Assembly (NCBI RefSeq): GCF_009711165.2
Contig: NZ_WMID02000020.1
Span: 40,412-104,411, forward strand
Length of the DNA stretch: 64,000 bases
Direction of reading: 5' to 3'
Source of the DNA: Flavobacterium sp. MC2016-06
Lineage (GTDB): Bacteria; Bacteroidota; Bacteroidia; Flavobacteriales; Flavobacteriaceae
The notes beneath the pieces are model-generated. The model saw only the letters and a program-made list of their open reading frames with translations, searched no databases and had not been told where the DNA came from. A program made the position numbers and the translations under genes. This document shows positions 18,211 through 26,049 of the stretch, one piece after another (positions within the stretch are counted from its first letter, which is position 1; each line of letters begins with the position of its first letter).

Positions 18211-18287
18211 GAATAAATATTCTTAAAATACCACAAAAAAAGGTCTGTAAAATTAGACTGCACCCAAAAGTTTAGACGAATTTATAA

Positions 18288-19088
18288 TTAAATTTGATAA
18301 TAATGAGCTCGATATTGTATCGGGCTCATTCCTTTTAGATTAAGTTTTATTCTATCATTATTATAGTAATTTATATATTCTTTTATTTCTTGTTTTAACT
18401 GGTTAATAGAGCTGTATTTATTAAGATAAAAGAGTTCTGATTTCAATATTCCAAAGAAATTTTCAATAATAGCATTATCAAGGCAATTTCCTTTTCTGGA
18501 CATACTTTGCTTAATTCCTTTTTGTTTTAGTAAGGATTGATATTTCTCCATTTGGTATTGCCACCCTTGATCTGAGTGCAGTATTAAATTAGTTTGATTT
18601 GGTATTTTAGCAAAAGACTTTTTAAGCATAGATAAAATTTGATTAAAATTAGGTCTTTCAGATAAATCATAGCTGATGATTTCTTCATTGAATAAATCAA
18701 TTATAGGAGATAAATACAACTTCTTACCAGAGACATTAAATTCTGTGACATCTGTAGCCCATTTTTGATTAGGTGTGGTAGCTTTAAAATTACGTTCTAA
18801 TATATTTGGAGCTATTTTTCCTTGTTGTCCTTTGTAAGACTTGTATTTCTTTATCCTAATTAAACTTTTTAAACCTAAAAACTTCATTAATCGCAATACC
18901 GTTTTATGATTAATTAAAATACCTTTATTTCTAATTTCTAAAGTAATTCTTCTGTAACCAAATCTTCCTTTATGCAGATGGTAAATCTGCTCAATTAGCA
19001 TTTTTATGTCTTTATATTTATCAGTTATCTGCTGTTTTTTTTCGTAGTAATAATAACTGCTTCTTGCCATATTCATATGTTTTAACAT
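18288..19088 (-). CDS. IS3-family transposase OrfB (DDE integrase)
   Basis: The catalytic part of the transposase, 266 aa from the first ATG. The DDE triad is visible in KWATDVTEF, LHSDQGWQYQ and CLDNAIIENFFG. The N-terminal HTH_21-like part reads HKGRFGYRRITLEI. The protein is probably made mainly as an OrfAB fusion: the frame continues upstream without a stop to a slippery A AAA AAG site in orfA, adding KAQAIIELRHKYVL, which matches the junction region of IS150-type fusions. Confidence 0.93.
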   Translation of the reverse strand: MLKHMNMARSSYYYYEKKQQITDKYKDIKMLIEQIYHLHKGRFGYRRITLEIRNKGILINHKTVLRLMKFLGLKSLIRIKKYKSYKGQQGKIAPNILERNFKATTPNQKWATDVTEFNVSGKKLYLSPIIDLFNEEIISYDLSERPNFNQILSMLKKSFAKIPNQTNLILHSDQGWQYQMEKYQSLLKQKGIKQSMSRKGNCLDNAIIENFFGILKSELFYLNKYSSINQLKQEIKEYINYYNNDRIKLNLKGMSPIQYRAHYYQI

Positions 19089-19120
19089 AGTTGTTAAAAC
19101 ATATTTATGCCTTAATTCTA

Positions 19121-19648
19121 TTATGGCTTGTGCTTTATATTCTTGATTTCTTCGGCTTGAACTAAGGCATTGAACTTTTTTAAAAGAGCATTCTCACATC
19201 GTAATGATTCTATCTCTAGTAAAAGTTCTTCTTCTCTAGTGAGAGGTTTCTTGATGTTGTTTTTGGCTCTTTTGAATGTCATCGATTTAGTTCTTCCTTT
19301 TGGTTTAGGTTCTAAGCCTGAGCTTCCATTTGCTTTAAAATCTTTTTGCCAGCGAATAATAATAGAGTCACTGGGAATATTAAATGCAACACAGGCTTCT
19401 TTCAAAGATAAAGACTTCTCTTTAATTGTTTGCAATACAAGCTGTTTAAAATCAAAACTGTAAGATTGATTCTTTCTAGGTAAAAGACCTTCTTTACCTA
19501 ATTTCTGATAGAAACTTATCCATTTACGAAGATTAGATGTTTGTAATTTATTGTCTTTCGCAACTGAATTAAGTGAACGATTTCCTTTTAAAACTTCGTT
19601 TACACAGCGAAGTTTGAAATCATAATTGTACTTGACTTTTCTTTCCAT
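19121..19648 (-). CDS. IS3-family transposase OrfA (helix-turn-helix)
   Basis: A 175-aa DNA-binding protein with two helix-turn-helix repeats (NSVAKDNKLQTSNLRKWI and EACVAFNIPSDSIIIRWQ) that recognise the IS ends, then a leucine-rich helix (LTREEELLLEIESLRCENALL) for multimerisation. Length and layout fit IS150-group OrfA. The stop is at 19121-19123, past the frameshift site. Confidence 0.92.
   Translation of the reverse strand: MERKVKYNYDFKLRCVNEVLKGNRSLNSVAKDNKLQTSNLRKWISFYQKLGKEGLLPRKNQSYSFDFKQLVLQTIKEKSLSLKEACVAFNIPSDSIIIRWQKDFKANGSSGLEPKPKGRTKSMTFKRAKNNIKKPLTREEELLLEIESLRCENALLKKFNALVQAEEIKNIKHKP
19175..19181 (-). other. Programmed -1 frameshift site (A AAA AAG)
   Basis: On the minus strand the orfA codons TTA AAA AAG contain the slippery heptamer A AAA AAG. 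A -1 slip enters the orfB frame, which is open for 29 codons before the OrfB ATG at 19088. This is the known mechanism for IS3-family OrfAB production. Confidence 0.85.
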
Positions 19649-19734
19649 AAAAATGCCCCCAAATAGTGTCTAACTTTTTGGGGGCAGTTCAAATATTTTA
19701 CAGACCTTTTTTTATAGGTGTTAAGTATCATTTT

Positions 19735-20973
19735 TTAAGTTAAAATTTCACCTTCTACAAAAACACTTTCAATTAAATTACTGCCAAAAGCATAAGGTAT
19801 TTGATAAAAAGACGAAATAGGTTTTGTCAAGATTAGATTGGCTTTTTTACCTTTAGTAATACTACCATGAGTTTCTGATACTCCCATTGCATACGCACCG
19901 TTTATTGTGGCCGCATTTATAGCTTCTTCTGGAGTCATTTTCATTTTAATACAAGCTGTTGCAACAACAAAATTCATATTTCCAGATGGAGTAGAACCAG
20001 GATTGAAATCTGTTGCTAGAGCAAGTGGTAAACCAGCTTTAATCATTTCGCGCGCCGGCGTATAGGGAATACTTAAAAAATAAGAACACGATGGCAATGC
20101 TACAGGCATTGTTTCGGAGTTTTTTAAAGCCTCAATGTCTTCTGGGTTCATTATTTCGAGATGATCTACAGAAAGGGCTTTAAATTTAATTCCAGCCTGA
20201 ATTCCTCCAATAGAATTAAACTGATTTACATGAATTTTAGGAATTAAACCGTATTGTATTCCTGCTTCCATAATTTTTTCGGTTTCTTCTACAGAAAAAT
20301 AACCTGTTTCGCAGAAAACATCAACATAATCGGCTAACTTGTTTTGTGCAATTTCGGGAAGCATTTTAGTTATAATTTCATCAATATAACCTGTTTTGTT
20401 TTCTTTATAATGAGATGGAAAAGCATGCGCTCCTAAAAAAGTTGCTTTTATCGTAATTAGATAATTTTCGGCAAGTTTTTTTATAACCCGAAGCATTTTC
20501 AATTCGCCTTCAACCGTTAATCCGTAACCTGATTTTATTTCAACAGCTCCAGTTCCTAAAAACATAACTTCTTCTAAGCGAACTTTTGACTGCTCATAAA
20601 TTTCTTCTTCCGAAGTTTCGTTGAGTTTTTTAGCCGAATTTAAAATACCGCCGCCGCGATTGGCAATTTCTTCATAAGTAAGTCCATTAATTCGGTCTAC
20701 AAATTCCTGCTCGCGATTACCAGCATAAACAATATGCGTGTGGCTGTCGCACCAAGACGGAAGAACAACACGCCCGTTGGCATCAATTATTTTATCTGCT
20801 TCAATTGCGGGAAGGTTTTTCATTTCGCCAAAATCAGCAATAAGATTATCTTTTATAACTAGAAAAGCATTTTTGATAGTAGGAAGCACTGCCATTTCGG
20901 TTCCTGAAACTTTTGTAATTGAAGTTTCGCGAACTTGAAGGAGTTCTTGTATGTTTTTTATTAATGTTATCAT
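19735..20973 (-). CDS. hutI: Imidazolonepropionase
   Basis: HutI hydrolyses 4-imidazolone-5-propionate to N-formimidoyl-L-glutamate, the step before HutG in histidine breakdown. It is a metal-dependent amidohydrolase of the cytoplasm. The chosen start gives 412 aa, the usual length; an in-frame start at 20997 would add eight unlikely residues. Motifs: LPSWCDSHTHIVYAGNRE (metal-binding HxH), GGGILNSAK, EIKSGYGLT, FLGAHAFP, HVNQFNSIGG, DHLE and LATDFNPGS. It lies downstream of the IS on the same strand as hutG. Confidence 0.95.
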   Translation of the reverse strand: MITLIKNIQELLQVRETSITKVSGTEMAVLPTIKNAFLVIKDNLIADFGEMKNLPAIEADKIIDANGRVVLPSWCDSHTHIVYAGNREQEFVDRINGLTYEEIANRGGGILNSAKKLNETSEEEIYEQSKVRLEEVMFLGTGAVEIKSGYGLTVEGELKMLRVIKKLAENYLITIKATFLGAHAFPSHYKENKTGYIDEIITKMLPEIAQNKLADYVDVFCETGYFSVEETEKIMEAGIQYGLIPKIHVNQFNSIGGIQAGIKFKALSVDHLEIMNPEDIEALKNSETMPVALPSCSYFLSIPYTPAREMIKAGLPLALATDFNPGSTPSGNMNFVVATACIKMKMTPEEAINAATINGAYAMGVSETHGSITKGKKANLILTKPISSFYQIPYAFGSNLIESVFVEGEILT

Positions 20974-20988
20974 TGTAGATATTGTTAT

Positions 20989-21049
20989 AAAACACAAATT
21001 TCACAAATTATCACGAACTAATTCGAGAAATCTGTGAAATTTGTGTTTT
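20989..21049. terminator. Inverted repeat between hutI and the cyclotransferase gene
   Basis: Seventeen-bp arms (AAAACACAAATTTCACA at 20989-21005, complement at 21033-21049) end in a T-run. It can terminate the cyclotransferase transcript on the minus strand and belongs to the CACGAATTT-type repeats seen elsewhere in the window. Confidence 0.6.
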
Positions 21050-21066
21050 TATTCTTTACTGTTTGT

Positions 21067-22119
21067 TTATTCTGAAACTGTTATTTCAAACATTTTATCC
21101 CAATTTTTACCTGTTACAAAAATAGTTTTGGTTTTAGGATTGTAGGCAATTCCATTTAAAAAATCGTCTGGAGTAATTCCTTTTAAGAATTTACGTAAAC
21201 CAGACATGTTTAAAATACCTTCAACTGCTCCAGAAGCAGGGTTTACAACCGCAATTGCATCTTTCTGCCATACATTAGTATAGATTTTTCCGTTTATCCA
21301 TTCTAATTCGTTGATGGCTTTAATTTTTGCATCACCAGAATAAACATTAATGTAATCGATCATTTTTTGAGTATTTGGATCCATTTTCCAAATCTTCTCT
21401 GTTTTATCTGTTTGGTAAATGTATTTACCATCATTTGTCATTCCCCAGCCTTCAATATCTTTATCGTATGTAAAGGTTTTTTCAAGTTTTAAAGTTTTAG
21501 CATCATAGATAAAACCTGTTTTTTCCTGCCAAGTCAATTGAAATAACTTCCCGTTAACAAATGTAATTCCTTCACCAAAATATTTAGCATCAAGATCTAT
21601 TTGTTTAAAAACCTTCCCTGTTTTATAATCGTATTTTCTCAAATAAGATTTCCCATTTAATCCAGTGCTTTCGTATAGAGTATCGTTATGGAATTCTAAA
21701 CCTTCTGTAAAAGAAGCGGTATCGTGAGGATGAGTATTTACAATTTTATAGTTTAATAATTTAGGTTCAATATTAGAAACTAATTCTATTCTTTGAGTTG
21801 CATCAGATGAATCTCCACCAAAATAAACTGTTGCTTTTAGGAATTGATAACCTAATTTTTGATCTTTTAATTCAAACTTGAATTTTGCTGCACCTTTCGT
21901 GCTTCCGACTTTTTTATCGTTTACAAAGTAAACAGTGCTGTCGATTTCTTTCGAATCTGGGTTTAAAATAGTGAAAGAAACTGCTTCTTTTGATGTAAAA
22001 TGGGCTGGAAAAGTCGAATTATCGATAGTAAATAAAGAATTTTCACCTTTTTTTGCACCGGGACATCCAGCTAATGTTATTCCTAATAAAATGACAGCTA
22101 GGAAGTTATATTTTTTCAT
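21067..22119 (-). CDS. Glutaminyl-peptide cyclotransferase, lipoprotein
   Basis: A glutamine cyclotransferase of the beta-propeller type, which forms N-terminal pyroglutamate on secreted proteins; in Bacteroidota it acts on periplasmic proteins exposed after signal peptide cleavage. The 350-aa product has a lipobox ending at Cys19 (LGITLAGC), a short Ig-like segment (about 30-110), then the propeller with HPHDTASFTEGLEF, STGLNGKSYLRKYD, LTWQEKTGF, GWGMTNDGKYIY, ELEWINGKIYTNVW and LNGIAYNPKTKTIFVTGKNW. A longer frame reaches 22263 but runs backwards over the SRP RNA gene, so 22119 is the start. Confidence 0.92.
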   Translation of the reverse strand: MKKYNFLAVILLGITLAGCPGAKKGENSLFTIDNSTFPAHFTSKEAVSFTILNPDSKEIDSTVYFVNDKKVGSTKGAAKFKFELKDQKLGYQFLKATVYFGGDSSDATQRIELVSNIEPKLLNYKIVNTHPHDTASFTEGLEFHNDTLYESTGLNGKSYLRKYDYKTGKVFKQIDLDAKYFGEGITFVNGKLFQLTWQEKTGFIYDAKTLKLEKTFTYDKDIEGWGMTNDGKYIYQTDKTEKIWKMDPNTQKMIDYINVYSGDAKIKAINELEWINGKIYTNVWQKDAIAVVNPASGAVEGILNMSGLRKFLKGITPDDFLNGIAYNPKTKTIFVTGKNWDKMFEITVSE

Positions 22120-22174
22120 AGTTAAAAATTTGAATAAGCCAATATACGACGATATTTTTATAGCAGCAAAGCTC

Positions 22175-22204
22175 TTGCAAAAATATAAAAAGATTGTATA
22201 TTTG
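22175..22204 (+). promoter_or_regulatory. Promoter of the SRP RNA gene
   Basis: TTG (22175-22177) and TATATTTG (22197-22204) are spaced by exactly 19 bp, a textbook Bacteroidota promoter. The RNA would begin a few bases downstream. Confidence 0.85.
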
Positions 22205-22208
22205 CACC

Positions 22209-22301
22209 GGCAAGTCCTACACGACCAGCTCCTGCAGACTCCCCCAGGATGGGAACATAGCAAGGGTACGTGGTTGAGCGGTGCGATGTAGGTCGCTTGC
22301 C
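22209..22301 (+). ncRNA. ffs: Signal recognition particle RNA, small bacterial type
   Basis: An RNA of about 93 nt with a closing stem GGCAAG (22209-22214) / CTTGCC (22296-22301) and a long imperfect hairpin. Its apical part, CCCCCAGGATGGGAAC followed by ATAGCAAGGG, matches the Ffh-binding domain of SRP RNA (the CAGG, GGAA and AGCA elements). A perfect promoter precedes it and a T-run follows. It binds Ffh and directs membrane proteins to the translocon. Confidence 0.9.
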
Positions 22302-22311
22302 ATTTTTTTTT

Positions 22312-22340
22312 AATCTGAATTTATATTCAGATTTTTTTTT
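22312..22340 (+). terminator. Terminator after the SRP RNA
   Basis: The stem AATCTGAA / TTCAGATT is followed by seven further T (to 22340). It comes just after a first T-run at the end of the RNA. Confidence 0.75.
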
Positions 22341-22511
22341 AGAATTAATTTAAAAGTAGTCTTCCTTATGGAGGATTTTTTTATTTTTGGACCTATCAGA
22401 AGTTAGATGTTATTGGTTAGAAGTTAAATGTTGAGTTCTTTTTTTAAAATTCAAATTTTTAGCAATTCTCAAAACTTATAACTTATAACTCAAAACTTAT
22501 AACAAAAAAAC

Positions 22512-23315
22512 ATGAGCAAAGTCGTTTTAATTACCGGAGGATCATCAGGAATAGGAAAATCTATTGGTGAATTTTTACACCAAAAAGGTTACGTAGTCTA
22601 CGGAACAAGCCGAAATCCTGAAAAAGTACTAAATTCTATTTTTCCTCTCGTAGCTTTAGATGTTAGAAATGCGGCGTCTATAAAAACTGCTGTAGCAAAA
22701 ATTATTGCTGCTTCTGGTCGTTTAGATGTGGTTATTAATAATGCTGGTGTTGGTATTACAGGACCTTTGGAAGAAATTCCGATGGAAGAAATAAAAAACA
22801 ACTTTGAAACTAATTTCTTCGGACCAATTGAGGTTATGAAATCGGTTCTGCCACAAATGCGCGAGCAAAAATCGGGTTTAATTATCAATATTACATCTAT
22901 TGCGGGTTATATGGGATTGCCATATAGAAGTGTTTATTCGGCTTCTAAAGGAGCTTTGGAGTTGATTACTGAAGCTTTACGTATGGAAGTGAAATCTTTC
23001 GGAATTAATATTACAAATGTTGCGCCAGGTGATTTTGCTACCAATATTGCTGCCGGACGTTATCATGCGCCGGTAATCTCAGGTTCCGCTTACGAAAAAG
23101 TATACGGAGATACGCTTTCGACTATGAACGAACATGTTGATGCGGGAAGTAATCCGAACGAAATGGCAGAAGCGATTTATAAAATTATGCAGTCTAAAAA
23201 GCCAAATGTGCATTATAAAGTTGGTGTTTTTATGCAGAAATTCTCCATTGTATTAAAGCGAATTTTGCCTGATACAGTTTATGAAAAAATGTTAATGAAT
23301 CATTATAAATTGTAA
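22512..23315 (+). CDS. Short-chain dehydrogenase/reductase
   Basis: A classical SDR of 267 aa with an N-terminal Rossmann motif (ITGGSSGIGKSIG), the structural NNAG (VVINNAGVGITG) and the catalytic Ser-Tyr-Lys set in INITSIAGYMG and YRSVYSASKGALE. After the start the fold is complete. Substrate is unknown; similarity to retinol- or steroid-dehydrogenase-like SDRs is generic. The 65-aa membrane protein gene starts 4 bp after the stop, so the two are probably cotranscribed. Confidence 0.9.
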   Translation: MSKVVLITGGSSGIGKSIGEFLHQKGYVVYGTSRNPEKVLNSIFPLVALDVRNAASIKTAVAKIIAASGRLDVVINNAGVGITGPLEEIPMEEIKNNFETNFFGPIEVMKSVLPQMREQKSGLIINITSIAGYMGLPYRSVYSASKGALELITEALRMEVKSFGINITNVAPGDFATNIAAGRYHAPVISGSAYEKVYGDTLSTMNEHVDAGSNPNEMAEAIYKIMQSKKPNVHYKVGVFMQKFSIVLKRILPDTVYEKMLMNHYKL

Positions 23316-23319
23316 GACT

Positions 23320-23517
23320 ATGAGTGAGTTTAAAGAAATTTTTCCGGCTATTTTTGGAGTGCTGTTTTTAATTGTTATTTGGTTTGTACTTCGCAAAATA
23401 TTGAAAGCATTAAGCGATAAGATAAATAATGCTGAGATTTATAAAGAAGATACTTTAAAAGTTCTCGAAGAAATTAGAGACGAATTGAAGAAAGCAAATA
23501 ATAATACTGCTAGATAA
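23320..23517 (+). CDS. Small single-helix membrane protein
   Basis: A 65-aa protein not recognised as a family. One membrane helix (IFGVLFLIVIWFVLRKIL) is followed by a charged coiled-coil-like tail (TLKVLEEIRDELKKANN). It starts 4 bp after the SDR stop codon, which supports it being a real, translationally coupled gene. Confidence 0.6.
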   Translation: MSEFKEIFPAIFGVLFLIVIWFVLRKILKALSDKINNAEIYKEDTLKVLEEIRDELKKANNNTAR

Positions 23518-23551
23518 TCTTTTAAATTTAAAAAGGACGATTTTGATATGA

Positions 23552-23675
23552 TTATTCTATTGGAGTAAAAATATCAAAAGTGCCATCTTGATTTAAGACT
23601 CCTTTGGCTTTGATAAATTCTTTGTGGTTTTCTATAATTCGTTTTACAATTTAAGTCCAATTCTGGTACTTTTTG
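23552..23675 (-). pseudogene. Histidine kinase C-terminal relic
   Basis: On the minus strand this fragment encodes a decayed copy of the last 40 or so residues of the histidine kinase at 24442-25764: KSTRIGL, then a one-base deletion, then VKRIIENHKEFIKAKG and FDIFTPIE before a TAA. The G2 box glycine (KSTGIGL in the intact gene) has become Arg. No upstream part of the gene remains. It is a remnant of a duplicated kinase. Confidence 0.8.
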
Positions 23676-23936
23676 AGTAAAATGTGGAGTTTAATCACGA
23701 GCGGGTCGTTCGCGCCAGCTTGAGGGATTTCTACTTCTTCGAAATGACAAGCTTTACGCATAAACTATGTGTCTTTAGCTTTGTCAAAGTTTAAAACTTT
23801 GACAAAGCTTCTCGTAATACTAAAATTTCTTGCGTTTTTCATTCGGTAACTATAGGATGTCAAAAAAAGGCGAAATACGGAATTTAATCACGAGCGGAAT
23901 GTTCGCGTTAGCGTTAGTTTCAGACCCAAAGTATTT
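23676..23936. repeat. Gap with a direct repeat and a palindrome
   Basis: A repeat beginning TTTAATCACGAGCGG occurs at 23690-23720 and 23883-23912, about 193 bp apart. Between them lies an inverted repeat with AGCTTTGTCAAAG arms (23777-23810), of the family at 4902 and 5831. A fragment resembling one arm of the TTTCGACGAAG repeat (CTTCTTCGAAATGACAAGC) lies near 23740. No gene is seen. Confidence 0.6.
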
Positions 23937-24416
23937 TTAATTTTTGGTAGAAAGAATCAAAATCAATTCCTCAATTTGCACTTGTTTCATTTTAACAGCG
24001 CATTCAATCGCTTCTTTACCATTATTTAAAATTAGTACAGCTTCATTGTCTTCTTCGTAGCCAACTTTGGAAAAGTCATAATTAATGTTTTGGTTTTCAA
24101 TTGTTTTTTTAGCATCTCTAAACCAGCCATAGTTTGCTTCGTATATAATTTCGTTTTTTGAGAATAAAATGATTTCTTCTCCATAAGTATTCCATAATGC
24201 GATTCTGAATAAGTAGAATGCTAAAAGAGAAAAGAGTCCGATTCCGATTAAGAAGCCAAAGTCAAAACCATTTCCAGTGACTACAGAGCCAATCATTCCA
24301 AGGATTGGTAAGGTGAAGGTCATAAAAGCAATTAGAAATAAAAGGTATCGAATGATAAATGGAGATTTTTTAACGCTCAGTTTTAGTTGATTGTTTTTGA
24401 GATTGTATTGGGTCAT
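23937..24416 (-). CDS. Hypothetical membrane protein with two helices
   Basis: A 159-aa protein. Two adjacent membrane helices (about residues 22-48 and 53-76) are followed by a soluble, beta-rich C-terminal domain (EIILFSKNEIIYEANYGWF to the end) that has the feel of a PH-like or YcxB-like domain. It is not recognised with confidence. The start lies 25 bp after the stop of the upstream histidine kinase, on the same strand, so the two may be cotranscribed. Confidence 0.65.
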   Translation of the reverse strand: MTQYNLKNNQLKLSVKKSPFIIRYLLFLIAFMTFTLPILGMIGSVVTGNGFDFGFLIGIGLFSLLAFYLFRIALWNTYGEEIILFSKNEIIYEANYGWFRDAKKTIENQNINYDFSKVGYEEDNEAVLILNNGKEAIECAVKMKQVQIEELILILSTKN

Positions 24417-24441
24417 GTTTTTTATAAATGATTAAGTTAAA

Positions 24442-25764
24442 TTAATCGATTTTTACAGGAATAAAAATATCAAAACTAGCGCCTTGATTTAAAATTCCTT
24501 TGGCTTTAATGAAACCTTTGTGATTTTCTACAATTCGTTTTACGATTGTAAGTCCAATTCCGGTACTTTTTGTGGGTTTTGTGTGAAGTGCCTGAAAAAG
24601 ACCAAATATTTTTTCGTTGTAAACTTGATCGAAACCTATACCATTATCAGAAACCGTTATGTTGTAATAGTCTATGTTAGGAGTCAGTTTTTCGAAATTA
24701 GCTTCTGAACCTTTTATTTCTTTTGCTGTTACTGTAACTATAAGTTTTTTGTCTGGAATTGAGAACTTTATTGAGTTGCTAATAAGGTTGTATAGCAATT
24801 GTCTGAATTGAAATTCGATAACGGCGAGTTTTCCTAAATCTCCAATTTCAAACACTACATTTTTGTTTTGTACTTCTTCGCTAAGATCTTCAATTACATC
24901 ATTTGCAATGGTATTTAGGTTTTTTGTTTCAAATTTTCTATCGTCAAATTTGGTTCTGGAATAGGTGAGAAGATCGTTTATTAAATTTTGCATTCTAAAA
25001 GCAGATACACGGATTTTTGCGAACGCATGTTTTCCTTTTTCGGATAGATTGCTGCTTTCTCCTTTTTCGATTATATCGGTAAAAAGTTGAATTTTCCTTA
25101 ACGGTTCTTGAAGATCATGACTTGAAATGTAATTGAATGCTTCGAGCTCACTGTTCATTTTTTCAAGTGAAATATTTTTTTCAATCAGTTTTTTTTCAAC
25201 ATCTGATCTTAATTTTTCGGCTTCATTTTTCTGGCTTTCTGTTTTTTTAAGCAGACTGCTTTTTTCGTTTAGAATGGTTTTGCTTTCGAGTTCCTGTTCA
25301 ATTGCTTCTATGTGAAAAGAGATTAAATCGGCAAAAAGTGTGAACATCTCGCGGACTTTGAATGTTTTTAGACTGTTTGGTTTGGGATCTATGGCACATA
25401 AAGTTCCGAAGAAACTTCCGTCTCGGCGGATAATGGGCATTGAAATATAGCTTTGTAGTTTGTACATTTCTGGTGTGTGATGATCATGATAATCGGGATC
25501 TTCGCTTACATTGTCTATTATTACTGCGGTGCGGTTTTCTCTAATACTGTCGCAGATTGTTGTTTTTACTTGTAATTCGTCGCCAGGTTTTAATCCAAAT
25601 TCTAAATGATCTTCGGCACTGCAGGTTATCCATCTTTCATTGGTTACTCTTGCTACTGCTGCGAAACCCATTCCGGTGGTTTGGCATATTACGCTTAGCA
25701 TTTTTGGAATCATTGTGATATTCTGGATGTTGATTATATCTTGTTTGAAATTTTCTTCTAGCAC
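24442..25764 (-). CDS. GAF-domain sensor histidine kinase
   Basis: A soluble 440-aa kinase without membrane helices. An N-terminal GAF domain (about 1-155, with ISMPIIRRDGSFFGTLCAID) is joined by a coiled coil (about 155-210) to HisKA with phospho-acceptor His216 (SSHDLQEPLRKI) and an HATPase domain (NLISNSIKF, DNGIGFDQ, STGIGLTIVKRIV). The SSHDLQEPL box is typical of phytochrome-like and cyanobacterial-type kinases common in Bacteroidota. No response regulator lies next to it. A decayed copy of its 3' end lies downstream at 23552-23675. Confidence 0.9.
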   Translation of the reverse strand: MLEENFKQDIINIQNITMIPKMLSVICQTTGMGFAAVARVTNERWITCSAEDHLEFGLKPGDELQVKTTICDSIRENRTAVIIDNVSEDPDYHDHHTPEMYKLQSYISMPIIRRDGSFFGTLCAIDPKPNSLKTFKVREMFTLFADLISFHIEAIEQELESKTILNEKSSLLKKTESQKNEAEKLRSDVEKKLIEKNISLEKMNSELEAFNYISSHDLQEPLRKIQLFTDIIEKGESSNLSEKGKHAFAKIRVSAFRMQNLINDLLTYSRTKFDDRKFETKNLNTIANDVIEDLSEEVQNKNVVFEIGDLGKLAVIEFQFRQLLYNLISNSIKFSIPDKKLIVTVTAKEIKGSEANFEKLTPNIDYYNITVSDNGIGFDQVYNEKIFGLFQALHTKPTKSTGIGLTIVKRIVENHKGFIKAKGILNQGASFDIFIPVKID

Positions 25765-25902
25765 TGTGAGATTTATTTATTTTTTAAAAATACAAAATCC
25801 TTTTTAATGATTCAGTTTTCGTAACGATAGGCTTTAAATTTTTAGAATTATTTTTTGAGATTTTATTTTTGGAATTTTAAATTGTAATTTTACCGCGATT
25901 TT

Positions 25903-26016
25903 GCGTGAGGGATAGGAGTAAACTACCGAAGTAGTACGGATAGCCCGACCGCATCCTGATAAAAGGGCGCATACGCATAAACAAAATTTGCCCTTTTTAT
26001 CAGGATGTGGTCACGC
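25903..26016 (+). ncRNA. Structured RNA element (Flavobacteria-type motif), copy B, before the transaldolase gene
   Basis: Three nested or adjacent helices can be drawn: GCGTGA (25903-25908) with TCACGC (26011-26016); GGG (25909-25911) with CCC (25944-25946), enclosing the ACTAC-CGAA-GTAGT hairpin (25922-25935); and a long helix of about 21 bp between 25947-25968 and 25990-26012. This makes a three-way junction ending 33 bp before the transaldolase start. The core GATAGGAGT / ACGGATAGC resembles copy A at 5905-5970. It may be the Rfam Flavo-1 motif or a relative, from memory only. Confidence 0.6.
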
Positions 26017-26049
26017 CCAGATTATGAACACAATTAAATTTAAATAATT

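Larger units (their letters stand above)
18254..19691 (-). mobile_element. IS3-family (IS150-like) insertion sequence
   Basis: A complete element of 1438 bp. Imperfect 24-bp terminal inverted repeats lie at 18254-18277 and 19668-19691, with about five mismatches. They are flanked by a 3-bp AAT direct repeat (18251-18253 and 19692-19694), which is normal for IS3 elements. Two overlapping-frame genes encode OrfA and OrfB. Both ends, both genes and the target duplication look intact, so the element may still be active. Confidence 0.93.
18235..19713. terminator. Terminator palindrome split by the insertion sequence
   Basis: Left half: seven A, then GGTCTGTAAAAT (18242-18253). Right half: ATTTTACAGACC (19695-19706), then seven T. 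Removing the IS with one copy of the AAT duplication rebuilds a perfect 24-bp palindrome. It would have been a bidirectional terminator between the coiled-coil gene and hutI. Confidence 0.85.

Noticed and set aside
22120..22263. N-terminal extension of the cyclotransferase gene
   Set aside because: The extra frame is antisense to the SRP RNA gene and its promoter and would put 48 residues before a perfect lipoprotein signal peptide.
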